From Chloroflexota bacterium (lineage in GTDB: Bacteria > Chloroflexota > Anaerolineae > Anaerolineales > Villigracilaceae): 64,000 nt of DNA. Every line of letters starts with the position of its first letter. Position 1 is the stretch's first letter. This document shows positions 18,289 to 27,283 of the stretch, piece after piece. The stretch covers positions 1,064,902-1,128,901 of the forward strand of contig JABFGC010000002.1 in the NCBI GenBank assembly GCA_013112685.1, given 5' to 3'. The translations under genes were made by a program, and so were the position numbers. The notes under the pieces are model-generated. The model was not told the origin of the DNA and did no database searches. It saw only the letters and a program-made list of their open reading frames with translations.

Positions 18289-19815
18289 ATGCCCACAAAA
18301 AACAAGCAATATACAAGGATTTTCTTCATTTCCCTGCTTCTAGCGGCTGCCCTGTTCGGCTTTGCGTTGGTTTATCCGGGCGATCTCATGGGCGGCATGC
18401 TGGACGCTTTGAAGAAGGGCCGGGATAATCTTGCTCTTGGAAAAGGACAGGTGATCGTTTTCCCCGTTGCGTATCAGGGATATCTGGCGAACCCGGGGGC
18501 GGGCTGGCAGGGGGATTTTTCGACCTATTCGTCGTATTTTCCAGAGACGGTCCATTATTCGACGCGGATAGACATTCCCTGGAAGCGGTTGAACCCTGCA
18601 GAGGGCGTCTACGATTGGGCGTTGTTGGACGAACAACTCGCGCGGGCAGTCGCGGACGGCAAACAATATTCCTTTCGCGTTTTCACCATGAGCGGGGAGG
18701 GTTACGGCGGGCACCAGATTCCCGCCTGGGTCCTGGAAAGAGGCGCGGTCCTGCTTCCCTCCGGCGAACCCGATTACTCGAACTGCGTCTATCAGGAGGA
18801 GTGGGGAAAGTTCGTCAACGCTTTGATCGAGAGGTACGACGGCAACCCCGATATTGCGTTTTTGGATATCTCCGGCTATGGAAATTTCAACGAATGGAGC
18901 TGGCAAAGCCAGACCGAATGGGACGACCTCTGGGCGGAGCGTTACGAGCAGCGCGCCGCGGGACCATCTACGATGGAAAATCTGGACGGCGAGGCGCGCC
19001 GGAGGCTTGCGGATATCTTTATTGGCGGGTCTTACGAGTCCCATCGGTGCAGGAGCGCGAGCGGGCAAACTTTGTCGGTGAATTACTCCTACCCCGGCGC
19101 TCAAAAGACCCAGTTGGTCATGCCGTATGCGGGGATCGTGCAGTCAACCCAGTATGTTTTTGTTCGGAGAAAGGATGTGGGCTTTCGGTTTGACTGCCTC
19201 GGCAGGGATACCCTGGACGATCTCCCGGCTGAGGTGTTGGAACTATGGCGGAATGCCCCGGTGGTGTATGAATTCTGCGGTCCCCGGAGTTTCCAGATGG
19301 ACCGCGCTCAGGCTTTGGTGGAAGCGACGCATCCGATACTCATTCACAACAATGCTTATGAAGGGGATGTGAATGAATTGCAGGAACTGCTGACGCCTGT
19401 CGGCTATCGTTTCTTCCTGAAGCGGGCTTCGGCGAACGCGGTGGGAAACGCCGGTGAGGATCTGCCCGTTTCGATGGTCTGGCAAAACCTGGGCACATCC
19501 CCCATTTATCCGAAGATGGGACAAATCCCGGTTTTGTATCTTTACTTGATTGACCGGGGAAGCGGCGAGATCGCGCTGAGCCAACCCGTCGAGGCGGATA
19601 TTTCAGCCTGGCTGCCGGCGCATCCATTTCCATCCTCCAACCCGCCTGAGTATCGGGTTGATGTCAATCTTCCGCTTGCATCAAATCTCCCTGCTGGGAC
19701 GTATGCGCTGACGGTGGCTATCATCGAAACCCGAACCGGCGCGCCGATCCAGTTGGCGGTGGAGGGGATGACAACGAGCGGTCAGTTTTTCCTGTTCGAT
19801 ATAACCGTCAAATAA
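18289..19815 (+). CDS. DUF4832-like protein with glycoside-hydrolase-type barrel
   Basis: The 508-residue protein has an N-terminal membrane anchor (about residues 10-30). A TIM-barrel-like region follows (PAEGVYDWALLDEQLARAV, then IAFLDISGYGNFNEWSW), with the conserved DUF4832-type middle part and a C-terminal beta-sandwich. Family members resemble glycoside hydrolases, but their substrate is not established. It sits at the end of the polysaccharide cluster and may trim or bind the exported glycan. The ATG at 18289 gives the anchor; an upstream in-frame ATG at 18235 is less likely. Confidence 0.65.
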   Translation: MPTKNKQYTRIFFISLLLAAALFGFALVYPGDLMGGMLDALKKGRDNLALGKGQVIVFPVAYQGYLANPGAGWQGDFSTYSSYFPETVHYSTRIDIPWKRLNPAEGVYDWALLDEQLARAVADGKQYSFRVFTMSGEGYGGHQIPAWVLERGAVLLPSGEPDYSNCVYQEEWGKFVNALIERYDGNPDIAFLDISGYGNFNEWSWQSQTEWDDLWAERYEQRAAGPSTMENLDGEARRRLADIFIGGSYESHRCRSASGQTLSVNYSYPGAQKTQLVMPYAGIVQSTQYVFVRRKDVGFRFDCLGRDTLDDLPAEVLELWRNAPVVYEFCGPRSFQMDRAQALVEATHPILIHNNAYEGDVNELQELLTPVGYRFFLKRASANAVGNAGEDLPVSMVWQNLGTSPIYPKMGQIPVLYLYLIDRGSGEIALSQPVEADISAWLPAHPFPSSNPPEYRVDVNLPLASNLPAGTYALTVAIIETRTGAPIQLAVEGMTTSGQFFLFDITVK

Positions 19816-19822
19816 CGGCGAA

Positions 19823-19838
19823 GGGGACAACCGCTGAT
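19823..19838. repeat. Orphan 16-bp end of a tRNA-array unit
   Basis: ggggacaaccgctgat matches the same segment of the 66-bp units that start at 19974. It is cut off by the double-hairpin element, so the array probably extended to here before that element inserted. Confidence 0.6.
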
Positions 19839-19973
19839 GAGTAGACTTTATCCTATGAAAATAGGCGGACTCCGCAAGTTCTACTTGCGGAATTCCAGAA
19901 GTAGAACTTCTGGACTCCATTTTCATCCTTCGGGGTGAAACTCGTTTCATGGATGCTTTGTGGATAAACAAAA
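19839..19973. repeat. Double-hairpin dispersed repeat, copy A
   Basis: The core at about 19861-19930 holds two back-to-back hairpins, ccgcaag/cttgcgg and ccagaag/cttctgg, whose loops are also complementary (aagttctactt against aagtagaactt). It is followed by tggactccattttcatccttcggggtgaa. A close copy lies at 24697-24871. No protein is encoded. It separates the orphan unit end at 19823-19838 from the rest of the tRNA-derived array. Confidence 0.75.
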
Positions 19974-20235
19974 GGCGCCCCAGGCAGGAGTCGAACCCAT
20001 GACATCCCCTCAATGGGGGCAACCGCTGATTAAATGCAAGGCGCCCCAGGCAGGAGTCGAACCCATCATCCCCTCAATGGGGACAACCGCTGATTAAATG
20101 CAAGGCGCCCCAGGCAGGAGTCGAACCCATGACATCCCCTCAATGGGGACAACCGCTGATTAAATGCAAGGCGCCCCAGGCAGGAGTCGAACCCATGACA
20201 CCCCCTCAATGGGGGCAACCGCTGATTAAATGCAA
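19974..20235 (-). repeat. Tandem array of four truncated tRNA-Arg 3' ends
   Basis: Units start at 19974, 20040, 20104 and 20170 with period 66, 64, 66 and 66 bp, and the intact tRNA follows at 20236. On the minus strand each unit holds the last 24 nt of the tRNA (T-loop GGTTCGACTCC through the acceptor strand). About 42 nt follow, containing a CCCC/GGGG hairpin. The tRNA part is identical in all copies. The array lies directly 3' of the tRNA and would be transcribed with it. Confidence 0.9.
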
Positions 20236-20237
20236 GG

Positions 20238-20310
20238 CGCCCCAGGCAGGAGTCGAACCCACAACCTACTGATCCGAAGTCAGGCGCTCTATCCATTGAG
20301 CTACTGGGGC
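20238..20310 (-). tRNA. tRNA-Arg (anticodon TCG)
   Basis: The 73-nt cloverleaf has acceptor GCCCCAG/CTGGGGC, D-arm GCTC/GAGC, anticodon loop CTTCGGA giving anticodon TCG (reads CGA and relatives), T-loop TTCGACT and discriminator G. The CCA end is not encoded. Four truncated copies of its 3' end follow. A minus-strand TATAAT lies 9 nt upstream. Confidence 0.95.
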
Positions 20311-20319
20311 GTGACCGAA

Positions 20320-20325
20320 ATTATA
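20320..20325 (-). promoter_or_regulatory. -10 box of tRNA-Arg
   Basis: Minus-strand TATAAT 9 nt before the tRNA 5' end. The -35 region is weak. Confidence 0.5.
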
Positions 20326-20476
20326 CACGATTTGTCTCGTGCGCTTTCTCCGACCAAAATGTGGCGCGGAATTCGCCCTGCGCGCTTCATAAAAGAAACA
20401 ATACTTCCGTAGGTTTGCCCCCGCCCAGACCCGCGTGATAGAATTTGCCCATCTTTTTCGGAAAGGATTCAACCGC

Positions 20477-21446
20477 ATGGTGGACGTCAAATCGTTTGGC
20501 GAGAAGGTGATCGGAAGTCTTGAGAAGGTGATCGTGGGGAAGAGGCAGTCGGTGGAACTGGTCGTGATCGGGCTGCTGTGTCAGGGGCATGTTTTGATCG
20601 AAGATGTGCCGGGGGTGGGGAAGACGATGCTTGCGCGCAGCCTGGCGCGTTCGATGGATGCCGTTTTCAACCGCATCCAATTCACCCCGGATATGCTTCC
20701 AAGCGACGTGACGGGCGTTTCCATCTACAACCAACAGACCAACAATTTTGAATTCCGTCCCGGGCCCATCGTGGGGCAGGTCATTCTCGCAGATGAGATC
20801 AACCGTGCAACGCCGAAAACGCAGGCGGCGTTGTTGGAGGCGATGGAGGAGCGTCAGGTGACGGTGGACGGGGTCACGCATCCGCTGCCCAAACCTTTTA
20901 TCGTGCTTGCCACTCAAAACCCCATCGAATACGAAGGCACGTTTCCCCTGCCCGAAGCGCAGCTGGACCGCTTCCTTTTGCGATTGAGGCTTGGATACCC
21001 GAGCATCAACGATGAAATCCGCATCATGGGCGACCAGCAGATTCAGCATCCCATTGAAGCGTTGACTCCCGTTGTGACGGCACAGGAGGTCCTTGAGGCA
21101 GTCGAGATGGTGAAGCAGGTCTACGTGTCGTCCGCAGTCAAGCGTTACATTGTGGAACTTGGAATCCGAACGCGGCAAAGCCAGGATGTTTATTTGGGAG
21201 CCAGCCCGCGCGGAAGTCTCTCGCTCGCCCGTGCGGGTCAGGCGCGCGCCGCCCTTCAGGGACGCAACCACGTCCTGCCGGACGACATCAAGGCGCTGGC
21301 GGTTGCCGTGCTGGCGCACCGCCTCATCGTCAGCCCGGCGGCTCGTCTGCGCGACCTGAGTTCGGGACCGCATCGTGCAGGAAATCGTCTTCTCCACCCC
21401 GGTGCCAGGCGGCTCGTTCACCGCCGAAACCGCAAGGACGAATTAA
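20477..21446 (+). CDS. MoxR-family AAA ATPase (one frameshift)
   Basis: The 322-residue protein has Walker A GVGKTML, Walker [16 protein letters not shown] and sensor motifs [26 protein letters not shown]. The last 30 residues are in another frame: removing one G from 21364-21366 restores [21 protein letters not shown] and a stop at 21444. MoxR ATPases act as chaperones that assemble or activate partner proteins, usually with a DUF58/vWA partner, as here 2 bp downstream. The start at ATG 20477 gives the family's usual N-terminus. Confidence 0.9.
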
Positions 21447-21448
21447 CG

Positions 21449-22770
21449 ATGAGGGCGGGGCGAATCCTTGTCGCCTTGATGCTGGCAGCGGGGCTAATCG
21501 GCGTTTTCGTCAACGGCGCGCCTCTTTACTCCCGATTCCTTTTCCTTGGGATTTTAATGCTGGTCGTCTCCTCGGGCGTGGACGCGCTGGGCGGCATCGG
21601 GCTTGAGCATGGAGCGAAGTTCGCGTGAACTGCGCGCCAACGTGGGGGATGTGTTCGAGGAAAATTATAAGATCCAAAACCGCAGTATCGTGCCTGCCCC
21701 GTGGGTTGAAGTGACAAACCAGACCAGGTTGCCGTCCGCGGCCGGCTCGCGTTTGCTCACGCTGGTGATGGGACGCCAGCGCAGGTCGTACACCGCCCGC
21801 ACCCGGCTGACGCGCCGCGGCAGTTTTCAACTGGGGCCCCACGCTGCTCACCACAGGCGACCCCTTTGGTTTGTTTACCGCCGGCAAGGTTTTCCCGCCT
21901 CACGAGACGCTCGTTGTCTTTCCGATGATCCACGAGATTCAAAAATTCGCCTCGCCTCCGGGGTTGCTGCCCGGCGGTCGGGTCATTCGCAGAAAGTCGC
22001 AGGATGTTACCCCGCACGCGGCGGGAGTCCGCGAGTATGTGCATGGCGATGCGATGAAGCGCATCCACTGGCCCACCAGCGTCCGGCGCGGACGCCTGAT
22101 GGTCAAGGAGTTCGAGCAGGACCCGCAGGCGGAAATCTGGATTTATCTTGACTGCCAGAAGATCGTCCATTCCCACAAGGAGCACCAGGAGGCGGAAGTG
22201 CCTCTGCATACCATGCTTTTCACGAAGCGCCCGAAAATCAACCTGCCGCCCTCCACCCTGGAATATTCGGTGAGCATTTCCGCGTCGCTCGCGCATTATT
22301 TCATCGGGCAGAGACGCGCCATCGGTTACGCCAGCGCCGGGCAGACCTTCACCGAACTCCCGGCGGAACGCAGTGCGAGGCAGGAAGCGAAGATTCCCGA
22401 AACGCTCGCGTTTGTGGAAGCGAATGGGAGCATGTCCATCGCCGCGCTGGTGGCGGCGCAGGCTTCCCAACTTCCCCGAAGGTCGAGCATCATTTTGATC
22501 ACGCCGACCGTGCGCCCCGACCTTTTGCAGGCGGTGGACGACCTGCTCATGCGGTATTTGTCGCCCATGGTCGTTTTGCTGGACGCGCAAACCTTCGGCG
22601 GACCCGCCGGGACGGACGCGCTCGTCAATTCCCTGCGCGAACGGCGCGTGCCCGTCAGCGTCATTGCCTGCGGCGACGACCTCTCGCAGGCGTTATCGGC
22701 TGTATCATCCGTATACAACACACAGGATACCCGTGCATGGCAAACACCAACATACTCACCATTGACCTGA
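21449..22770 (+). pseudogene. DUF58 (vWA-like) protein, interrupted by two frameshifts
   Basis: Three frame segments form one protein of about 439 residues: two N-terminal membrane helices (21449 on), a beta-rich part beginning [18 protein letters not shown], and the DUF58 core with REYVHGDAMKRIHWPTSVRRG. Extra bases at about 21603-21604 (TT) and in C4 at 21837-21840 explain both breaks. DUF58 proteins pair with MoxR ATPases. The gene starts 2 bp after moxR and overlaps the next gene by 34 bp, so the three are probably one operon. The breaks look like consensus errors. Confidence 0.8.
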
Positions 22771-23639
22771 ATTTTCAAAACAAGACGCAAGCCATCGCTT
22801 CGTATTTGATTCGACACGACGATGGAGCGATCCTGGTCGAAAGCGGACCCGCCTCGACTCTTCCCGCGCTCGAAACTGCTCTGGCAAAAGAAGGCTTATC
22901 TCCCCGACACATTACCCACGTCCTGCTCACGCATATTCACTTGGACCACGCAGGCGCGGCGGGATGGCTCTCGCGGCAGGGCGCGGAAATTTACGTCCAC
23001 CCCAACGGGGCGCCGCATCTATTGAATCCCGAAAAACTGATTGCCAGCGCGACTCGAATCTACGGCGATAGGATGGATTCACTCTGGGGCGAGGTACTGC
23101 CTGTGGCGCAGAGTCAGCTCAAAGTCCCGAACGATGCGGAGGAGATCGTCATCGGCAAACTACGCTTCCTGCCCGTCAACACGCCCGGACATGCCGAACA
23201 TCATTTTGCCTATCTCTTTGAAGACGTTTGTTTTTCGGGCGACGTGGGCGGGGTGCGGATTCCGGGTTTTGCGTATCTGCGCGCGCCCATGCCGCCGCCG
23301 GAACTGCATTTTGGACGCTGGCGTGAAAGCCTGGCGCGTCTGCGTTCGCTCAAGTTTGCCCGCATCGCGCCGACCCATTTTGGCATTTTCGACGACCCGG
23401 TGTGGCAGATGGATGAACTGGATAAAACGCTCGCTGCCACCGAAAAATGGCTGGAAGGCGTGATGGCGTCCGACCCGTCCATCGAGGAGTTGCGCGGGCA
23501 TTTCACCGATTGGATGAATAACGAAGCGAAGGAAAAAGGCTTGAGCGAGGATGTGCTGCGCGCTTATTCGCTCTCGAACCCGGTCGGGATGAGCGCGGAC
23601 GGTTTGATGCGGTATTGGAAGAAGTTTGGAAGCGGGTAG
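22737..23639 (+). CDS. Metallo-beta-lactamase-fold hydrolase
   Basis: The 300-residue protein has the binuclear metal motif LTHIHLDHAG (HxHxDH), a later His in NTPGHAEHH, Asp in FSGDVGG and the last His in APTHFG. This is the glyoxalase II/ribonuclease Z superfamily. The substrate is unknown. It has no signal peptide. The ATG at 22737 lies inside the end of the DUF58 gene. Confidence 0.88.
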   Translation: MANTNILTIDLNFQNKTQAIASYLIRHDDGAILVESGPASTLPALETALAKEGLSPRHITHVLLTHIHLDHAGAAGWLSRQGAEIYVHPNGAPHLLNPEKLIASATRIYGDRMDSLWGEVLPVAQSQLKVPNDAEEIVIGKLRFLPVNTPGHAEHHFAYLFEDVCFSGDVGGVRIPGFAYLRAPMPPPELHFGRWRESLARLRSLKFARIAPTHFGIFDDPVWQMDELDKTLAATEKWLEGVMASDPSIEELRGHFTDWMNNEAKEKGLSEDVLRAYSLSNPVGMSADGLMRYWKKFGSG

Positions 23640-23642
23640 GTG

Positions 23643-23676
23643 GTACTGCCTCGCGCAAGATAAATCTTGCAGTACT
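23643..23676. repeat. Short nested palindrome between the MBL gene and argF
   Basis: GTACTGC and GCAGTAC flank an inner GCAAGAT/ATCTTGC hairpin, directly after the stop codon at 23639. It could act as a transcription terminator, though no T-run follows. Confidence 0.55.
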
Positions 23677-23769
23677 GCTGGATAAAGTAATTTGTCATGT
23701 CAAAGGTGTGATGCTTGAAACCTGCCAAAACAGGTCAAAACGAATATACTTTCAATTCAAGGAGCGAAC

Positions 23770-24696
23770 ATGAAGGACTTTCTTGCCATCTCCGATTATT
23801 CTTCGGAGGAAATCCAGGACCTGCTCGACCTGGCGGTCAAACTCAAAAAGGAATATTTCAAAGGCGGGAATAAGCCGATTTTCAAAGGCAAAGTGCTGGG
23901 GATGATCTTCCAAAAGCCGAGCCTGCGCACCCGCGTTTCGTTCGATATGGCGATGCGGCACTGCGGCGGCGACGCGCTTTATCTTTCCCCCAATGAGATC
24001 GGTTTGGGCAAGCGCGAATCCATTGCGGATGTGGCGCGCGTGATGTCGGGTTACGTCCAGGCGTTGATGGCGCGCGTGTTCGACCACGAGCATGTGCTGG
24101 AACTGGCGCGCTGGGCGGATGTCCCCGTGGTCAACGGCTTGAGCGATTACAACCATCCCTGCCAGGGCATGGCGGACGCGCTGACCATCATCGAGAAGTT
24201 CGGCGCGGAATCGAAGGGCTTGAACGTGGCGTATGTGGGTGACGGCAACAACGTAGCGGTCTCGCTGATGCACGTCTCGGCGCAGCTCGGCTGGAACTTT
24301 ACGATTGCCAGCCCAGAAAGCTACGACATCACCCCGAAGGCGGTGGAGATCGGGCGGAAGATCGCCGAAAAGACCAAAAGCAAATTGACCTTCCTGCGCG
24401 ACCCGCACGAAGCCGTGAGGAACGCACACGTGATCTACACCGATACCTGGACCAGCATGGGGCAGGAGGAGGAGACCGCAAAACGCGAGAAGGTTTTCCC
24501 GCCGTATCAGGTCAACGCACAACTCGTCAGCGAGGCGGATAAGGACGTGATTGTGATGCACTGCCTCCCGGCGCACCGCAATCACGAATTGACCGACGAA
24601 GTGGCGGATGGTCCGCATTCGGTCATCTTCCAGCAGGCGCATAACCGTCTGCACGCGCAGAAGGCGATTTTGGCGCGGTTGTTTGGTGTCGGTTAA
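23770..24696 (+). CDS. argF: Ornithine carbamoyltransferase
   Basis: The 308-residue enzyme shows the carbamoyl-phosphate motif SLRTR, and HPCQGMADAL for the second substrate. HCLPAHR near the C-terminus is diagnostic for the ornithine enzyme. It forms citrulline from ornithine and carbamoyl phosphate. The length is normal. AAGGAG stands before the ATG. It is followed by rocD after a repeat-filled gap, so the two ornithine enzymes are neighbours but may not be co-transcribed. Confidence 0.96.
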   Translation: MKDFLAISDYSSEEIQDLLDLAVKLKKEYFKGGNKPIFKGKVLGMIFQKPSLRTRVSFDMAMRHCGGDALYLSPNEIGLGKRESIADVARVMSGYVQALMARVFDHEHVLELARWADVPVVNGLSDYNHPCQGMADALTIIEKFGAESKGLNVAYVGDGNNVAVSLMHVSAQLGWNFTIASPESYDITPKAVEIGRKIAEKTKSKLTFLRDPHEAVRNAHVIYTDTWTSMGQEEETAKREKVFPPYQVNAQLVSEADKDVIVMHCLPAHRNHELTDEVADGPHSVIFQQAHNRLHAQKAILARLFGVG

Positions 24697-24871
24697 ACAC
24701 AAAGGATGCCAGGATCACAATAGGCGGACTCCGCAAGTTCTACTTGCGGAATACCAGAAGTGAACTCTTGCGGAATACCAGAAGCGAACTCTCGTGGAAT
24801 TCCAGAAGTAGAACTTCTGGACTCCATTTTCATCCTTCGGGGTGAATTGAGTTCGTGGATACTTTGTGTAG
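24697..24871. repeat. Double-hairpin dispersed repeat, copy B
   Basis: It shares the two-hairpin core and the cattttcatccttcggggtgaa segment with 19839-19973. Its ends, acacaaagg at the left and ctttgtgta at the right, are inverted, so it resembles a small non-autonomous element. The core holds one additional partial hairpin duplication (gaactcttgcggaataccagaagcgaactct). It begins one base after the argF stop codon. Confidence 0.7.
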
Positions 24872-24901
24872 TCGGCATTAAAAAATTTAAAAGGTGAATC
24901 A

Positions 24902-26101
24902 ATGAAAACCCAGGACTTTATCGAAATTGAAGAACAATACGGCGCGCATAATTACCATCCCCTGGATGTCGTCATCGAAAGGGCAGAAGGGGTGTGGGTC
25001 TACGACGTGGAGGGAAGGAAATATCTCGATTGCCTCTCCGCATATTCGGCGGTCAATCAGGGACACGTCCACCCCGAAATCCTGAAGGCGCTGCTCGAAC
25101 AGGCGAAGAAGGTCACGCTCACCTCGCGCGCGTTCCGCAACGACCAACTGCCCATGCTTTACAAGGAACTTTCCGAGATGACCGGCTACGAAATGTCCCT
25201 GCCGATGAATTCGGGTGCCGAAGCCGTCGAAACGGCGGTCAAACTCGCGCGCAAGTGGGCATACCAGGTCAAAAAAGTGCCGCGCCATCAGGCCGAGATC
25301 ATCGTTGCGGGCAACAACTTCCACGGACGTACCGTCACCATTATTTCGTTCTCCACCGAGCCTTCCTACCGCGACGATTTCGGTCCGTTTACGCCCGGCT
25401 TTGTGGTCGTGGAATACGGCGACGCCTCAGCCGTCGAGAAGGCGATCACGTCCAACACGGCGGCGGTGATGCTGGAACCGATTCAGGGCGAGGCGGGAGT
25501 GATCGTCCCCCCTGCGGGATATTTGAAAGCAGTCGCTGAAATCTGCCGGAAGAACAACGTGCTCTTCATCGCGGATGAAATTCAAACGGGTCTCGGTCGG
25601 ACCGGGAAGCTGTTCGCCGCCCAGCATGATGGCGTCCGCCCTGACATTACCATCGTGGGCAAGGCGCTTTCCGGCGGGTTTTATCCCGTCTCCGCCATTC
25701 TCGCGGATAAATCGGTGCTGGGCTTGTTCAAACCCGGCGAGCATGGTTCGACCTTCGGGGGCAATCCGCTGGCGGCGGTGGCGCGCGCGCGGCCGCGCGT
25801 CCTGCATGAGGAAAAACTCGCCGAGCGTTCGGCGGAATTGGGCGAATACTTCATCGAGCAGTTGAGCGAGATCACCAGTCCGCATGTGAAAGAGGTGCGC
25901 GGAAAAGGCTTACTCATCGGCGTGGAACTCAAACCGGAGGCGGGCGGCGCGCGCCGCTTCTGCGAGGCGTTGAAGTCGAAAGGCATCCTAGCCAAAGAGA
26001 CGCACGATAACGTCATCCGTTTCGCCCCGCCGCTGGTGATTGACAAAGAAACGATAGATTGGGCGCTCCCGTCCATTCGGGAAACGCTCAACATGACGTA
26101 A
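24902..26101 (+). CDS. rocD: Ornithine aminotransferase
   Basis: The 399-residue PLP enzyme of aminotransferase class III shows [16 protein letters not shown] and the PLP lysine in [16 protein letters not shown], with the ornithine-specific opening [22 protein letters not shown]. It converts ornithine to glutamate semialdehyde. One stretch, [10 protein letters not shown] at about 25780-25800, departs from the usual alanine-rich helix and may hide small sequence errors in a GC repeat. RBS AAAGGTG precedes the ATG. Confidence 0.95.
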   Translation: MKTQDFIEIEEQYGAHNYHPLDVVIERAEGVWVYDVEGRKYLDCLSAYSAVNQGHVHPEILKALLEQAKKVTLTSRAFRNDQLPMLYKELSEMTGYEMSLPMNSGAEAVETAVKLARKWAYQVKKVPRHQAEIIVAGNNFHGRTVTIISFSTEPSYRDDFGPFTPGFVVVEYGDASAVEKAITSNTAAVMLEPIQGEAGVIVPPAGYLKAVAEICRKNNVLFIADEIQTGLGRTGKLFAAQHDGVRPDITIVGKALSGGFYPVSAILADKSVLGLFKPGEHGSTFGGNPLAAVARARPRVLHEEKLAERSAELGEYFIEQLSEITSPHVKEVRGKGLLIGVELKPEAGGARRFCEALKSKGILAKETHDNVIRFAPPLVIDKETIDWALPSIRETLNMT

Positions 26102-26129
26102 TTTGAATTCAGAAATCGGGGGATGTCTG

Positions 26130-26181
26130 CCTGTTTACCTGTGGACTTGTATACTCGTAAATAAGTAGACAGGTAAACAGG
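26130..26181. repeat. Palindromic repeat between rocD and ald
   Basis: The 13-bp arms cctgtttacctgt (26130-26142) and acaggtaaacagg (26169-26181) are exact reverse complements around a 26-bp loop. No gene is present. Confidence 0.7.
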
Positions 26182-26197
26182 TATTTATGGAGGAACC

Positions 26198-27282
26198 ATG
26201 TACATTGGAATACCGAAAGAAAGCAGACCCTTCGAATACCGGGTTGGGTTGTCACCGGCTGGGGTGGAAATTCTCTCCCAGAACGGGCACCAGGTCTTCG
26301 TCCAGCATGATGCGGGCAGGGAGGCGGGATTCAGCGACGAGGATTACGAAAAGGCGGGGGCGCGTCTTGTCTATAACGCCGAGGAAGCCATCGCCCGCGC
26401 CGACCTGTTGTTGAAAGTTGCCCGCCCCACGCAGGAGGAATTGGACTGGCTTCGCCCCGGTACGATCCTGGCTGGTTTCCTGCACCTGGCTTCGGCGAGC
26501 CAGGACAAGATTGACATTCTGCTCGAAAAGAAAATCACGTCCATTGCGTATGAACAGATTCAAGCGCCGGACGGCTCGCTGTCCGTCCTGCGTCCGTTCA
26601 GTCAGATCGGCGGCGCAATGGCGGCGCAGATTGCGGCGCGCCTGCTCCAGAACAACTGGGGCGGGAAGGGCATCCTGATGGGCGGGGTGCCGGGCGTCCC
26701 GCCGGCGGAGGTGGTCATTCTGGGCGCGGGTGTTATCGGCACGTACGCCACGCAAATGTGCTCGGGGATGGGCGCGCACGTGACGGTCGTTGACCGTAAC
26801 CTTGCCGCGCTTCAGCGGTTGTGGGGACCGCTTCCCGTCCGTGGTGACGAAGATCTCGACCAAACGGAATATCGAGCGTTCGGTGACATACGCGGATGTG
26901 CTGATTGGCGCAGTATTGGTGCCGGGGCAACGCGCGCCGATTTTGGTCACGCGCGAAATGGTGCGCTCGATGAAACCGCGCTCCGTCATCATGGACGTCA
27001 GCATTGACGAAGGCGGGTGCGTCGAAACCTCGCGTCCGACCACGCACGAACACCCGGTCTTTGTCGAAGAGGGTATGCTGCACTATTGCGTGCCCAACAT
27101 GCCCAGCGCAGTGGCGCGCACAGCCACCCATGCCTTTGTAAATTCCGCCATGCCTTACATTACGGAAATCGCCGCGCTTGGCGCGGAGGCGGGTCCTGGG
27201 CGATTCGTCCCTGGAACCGGCGGTCAATACGCATGATGGCAAACTTCATAACCTGGTTCGCCTGAGCGCGAGGGAGGCGTAG
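26198..27282 (+). pseudogene. ald: Alanine dehydrogenase, interrupted by two frameshifts
   Basis: The protein is 360 residues after correction. The N-terminal part shows IGIPKESRPFEYRVGLSP, the catalytic Lys in LLLKVARPTQ and His in FLHLAS; the NAD fold is VVILGAGVIGTYA. The remainder (IERSVTYADVLIGAVLVPG onward) is in a second frame and the last 30 residues in a third. Dropping one G at 26823-26826 and one at 27191-27193 rejoins them and ends at the TAG at 27280. The enzyme deaminates alanine to pyruvate with NAD+. It ends 1 bp before the CoA-transferase gene. Real inactivation is less likely than consensus error. Confidence 0.88.
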
Positions 27283-27283
27283 G

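Noticed and set aside
19974..20235. CRISPR-like array of regularly spaced repeats
   Set aside because: The units are nearly identical over their whole 66 bp, so there are no unique spacers. They contain the 3' end of the adjacent tRNA, and no cas gene is present.
20066..20296. Minus-strand repeat protein with a 22-residue period
   Set aside because: It is the translation of the 66-bp DNA repeat and of the tRNA gene, with no start signal or family match.
19823..24871. Prophage or genomic island bounded by the tRNA
   Set aside because: No integrase, phage or plasmid genes lie near the tRNA; the flanking genes are ordinary chromosomal ones.
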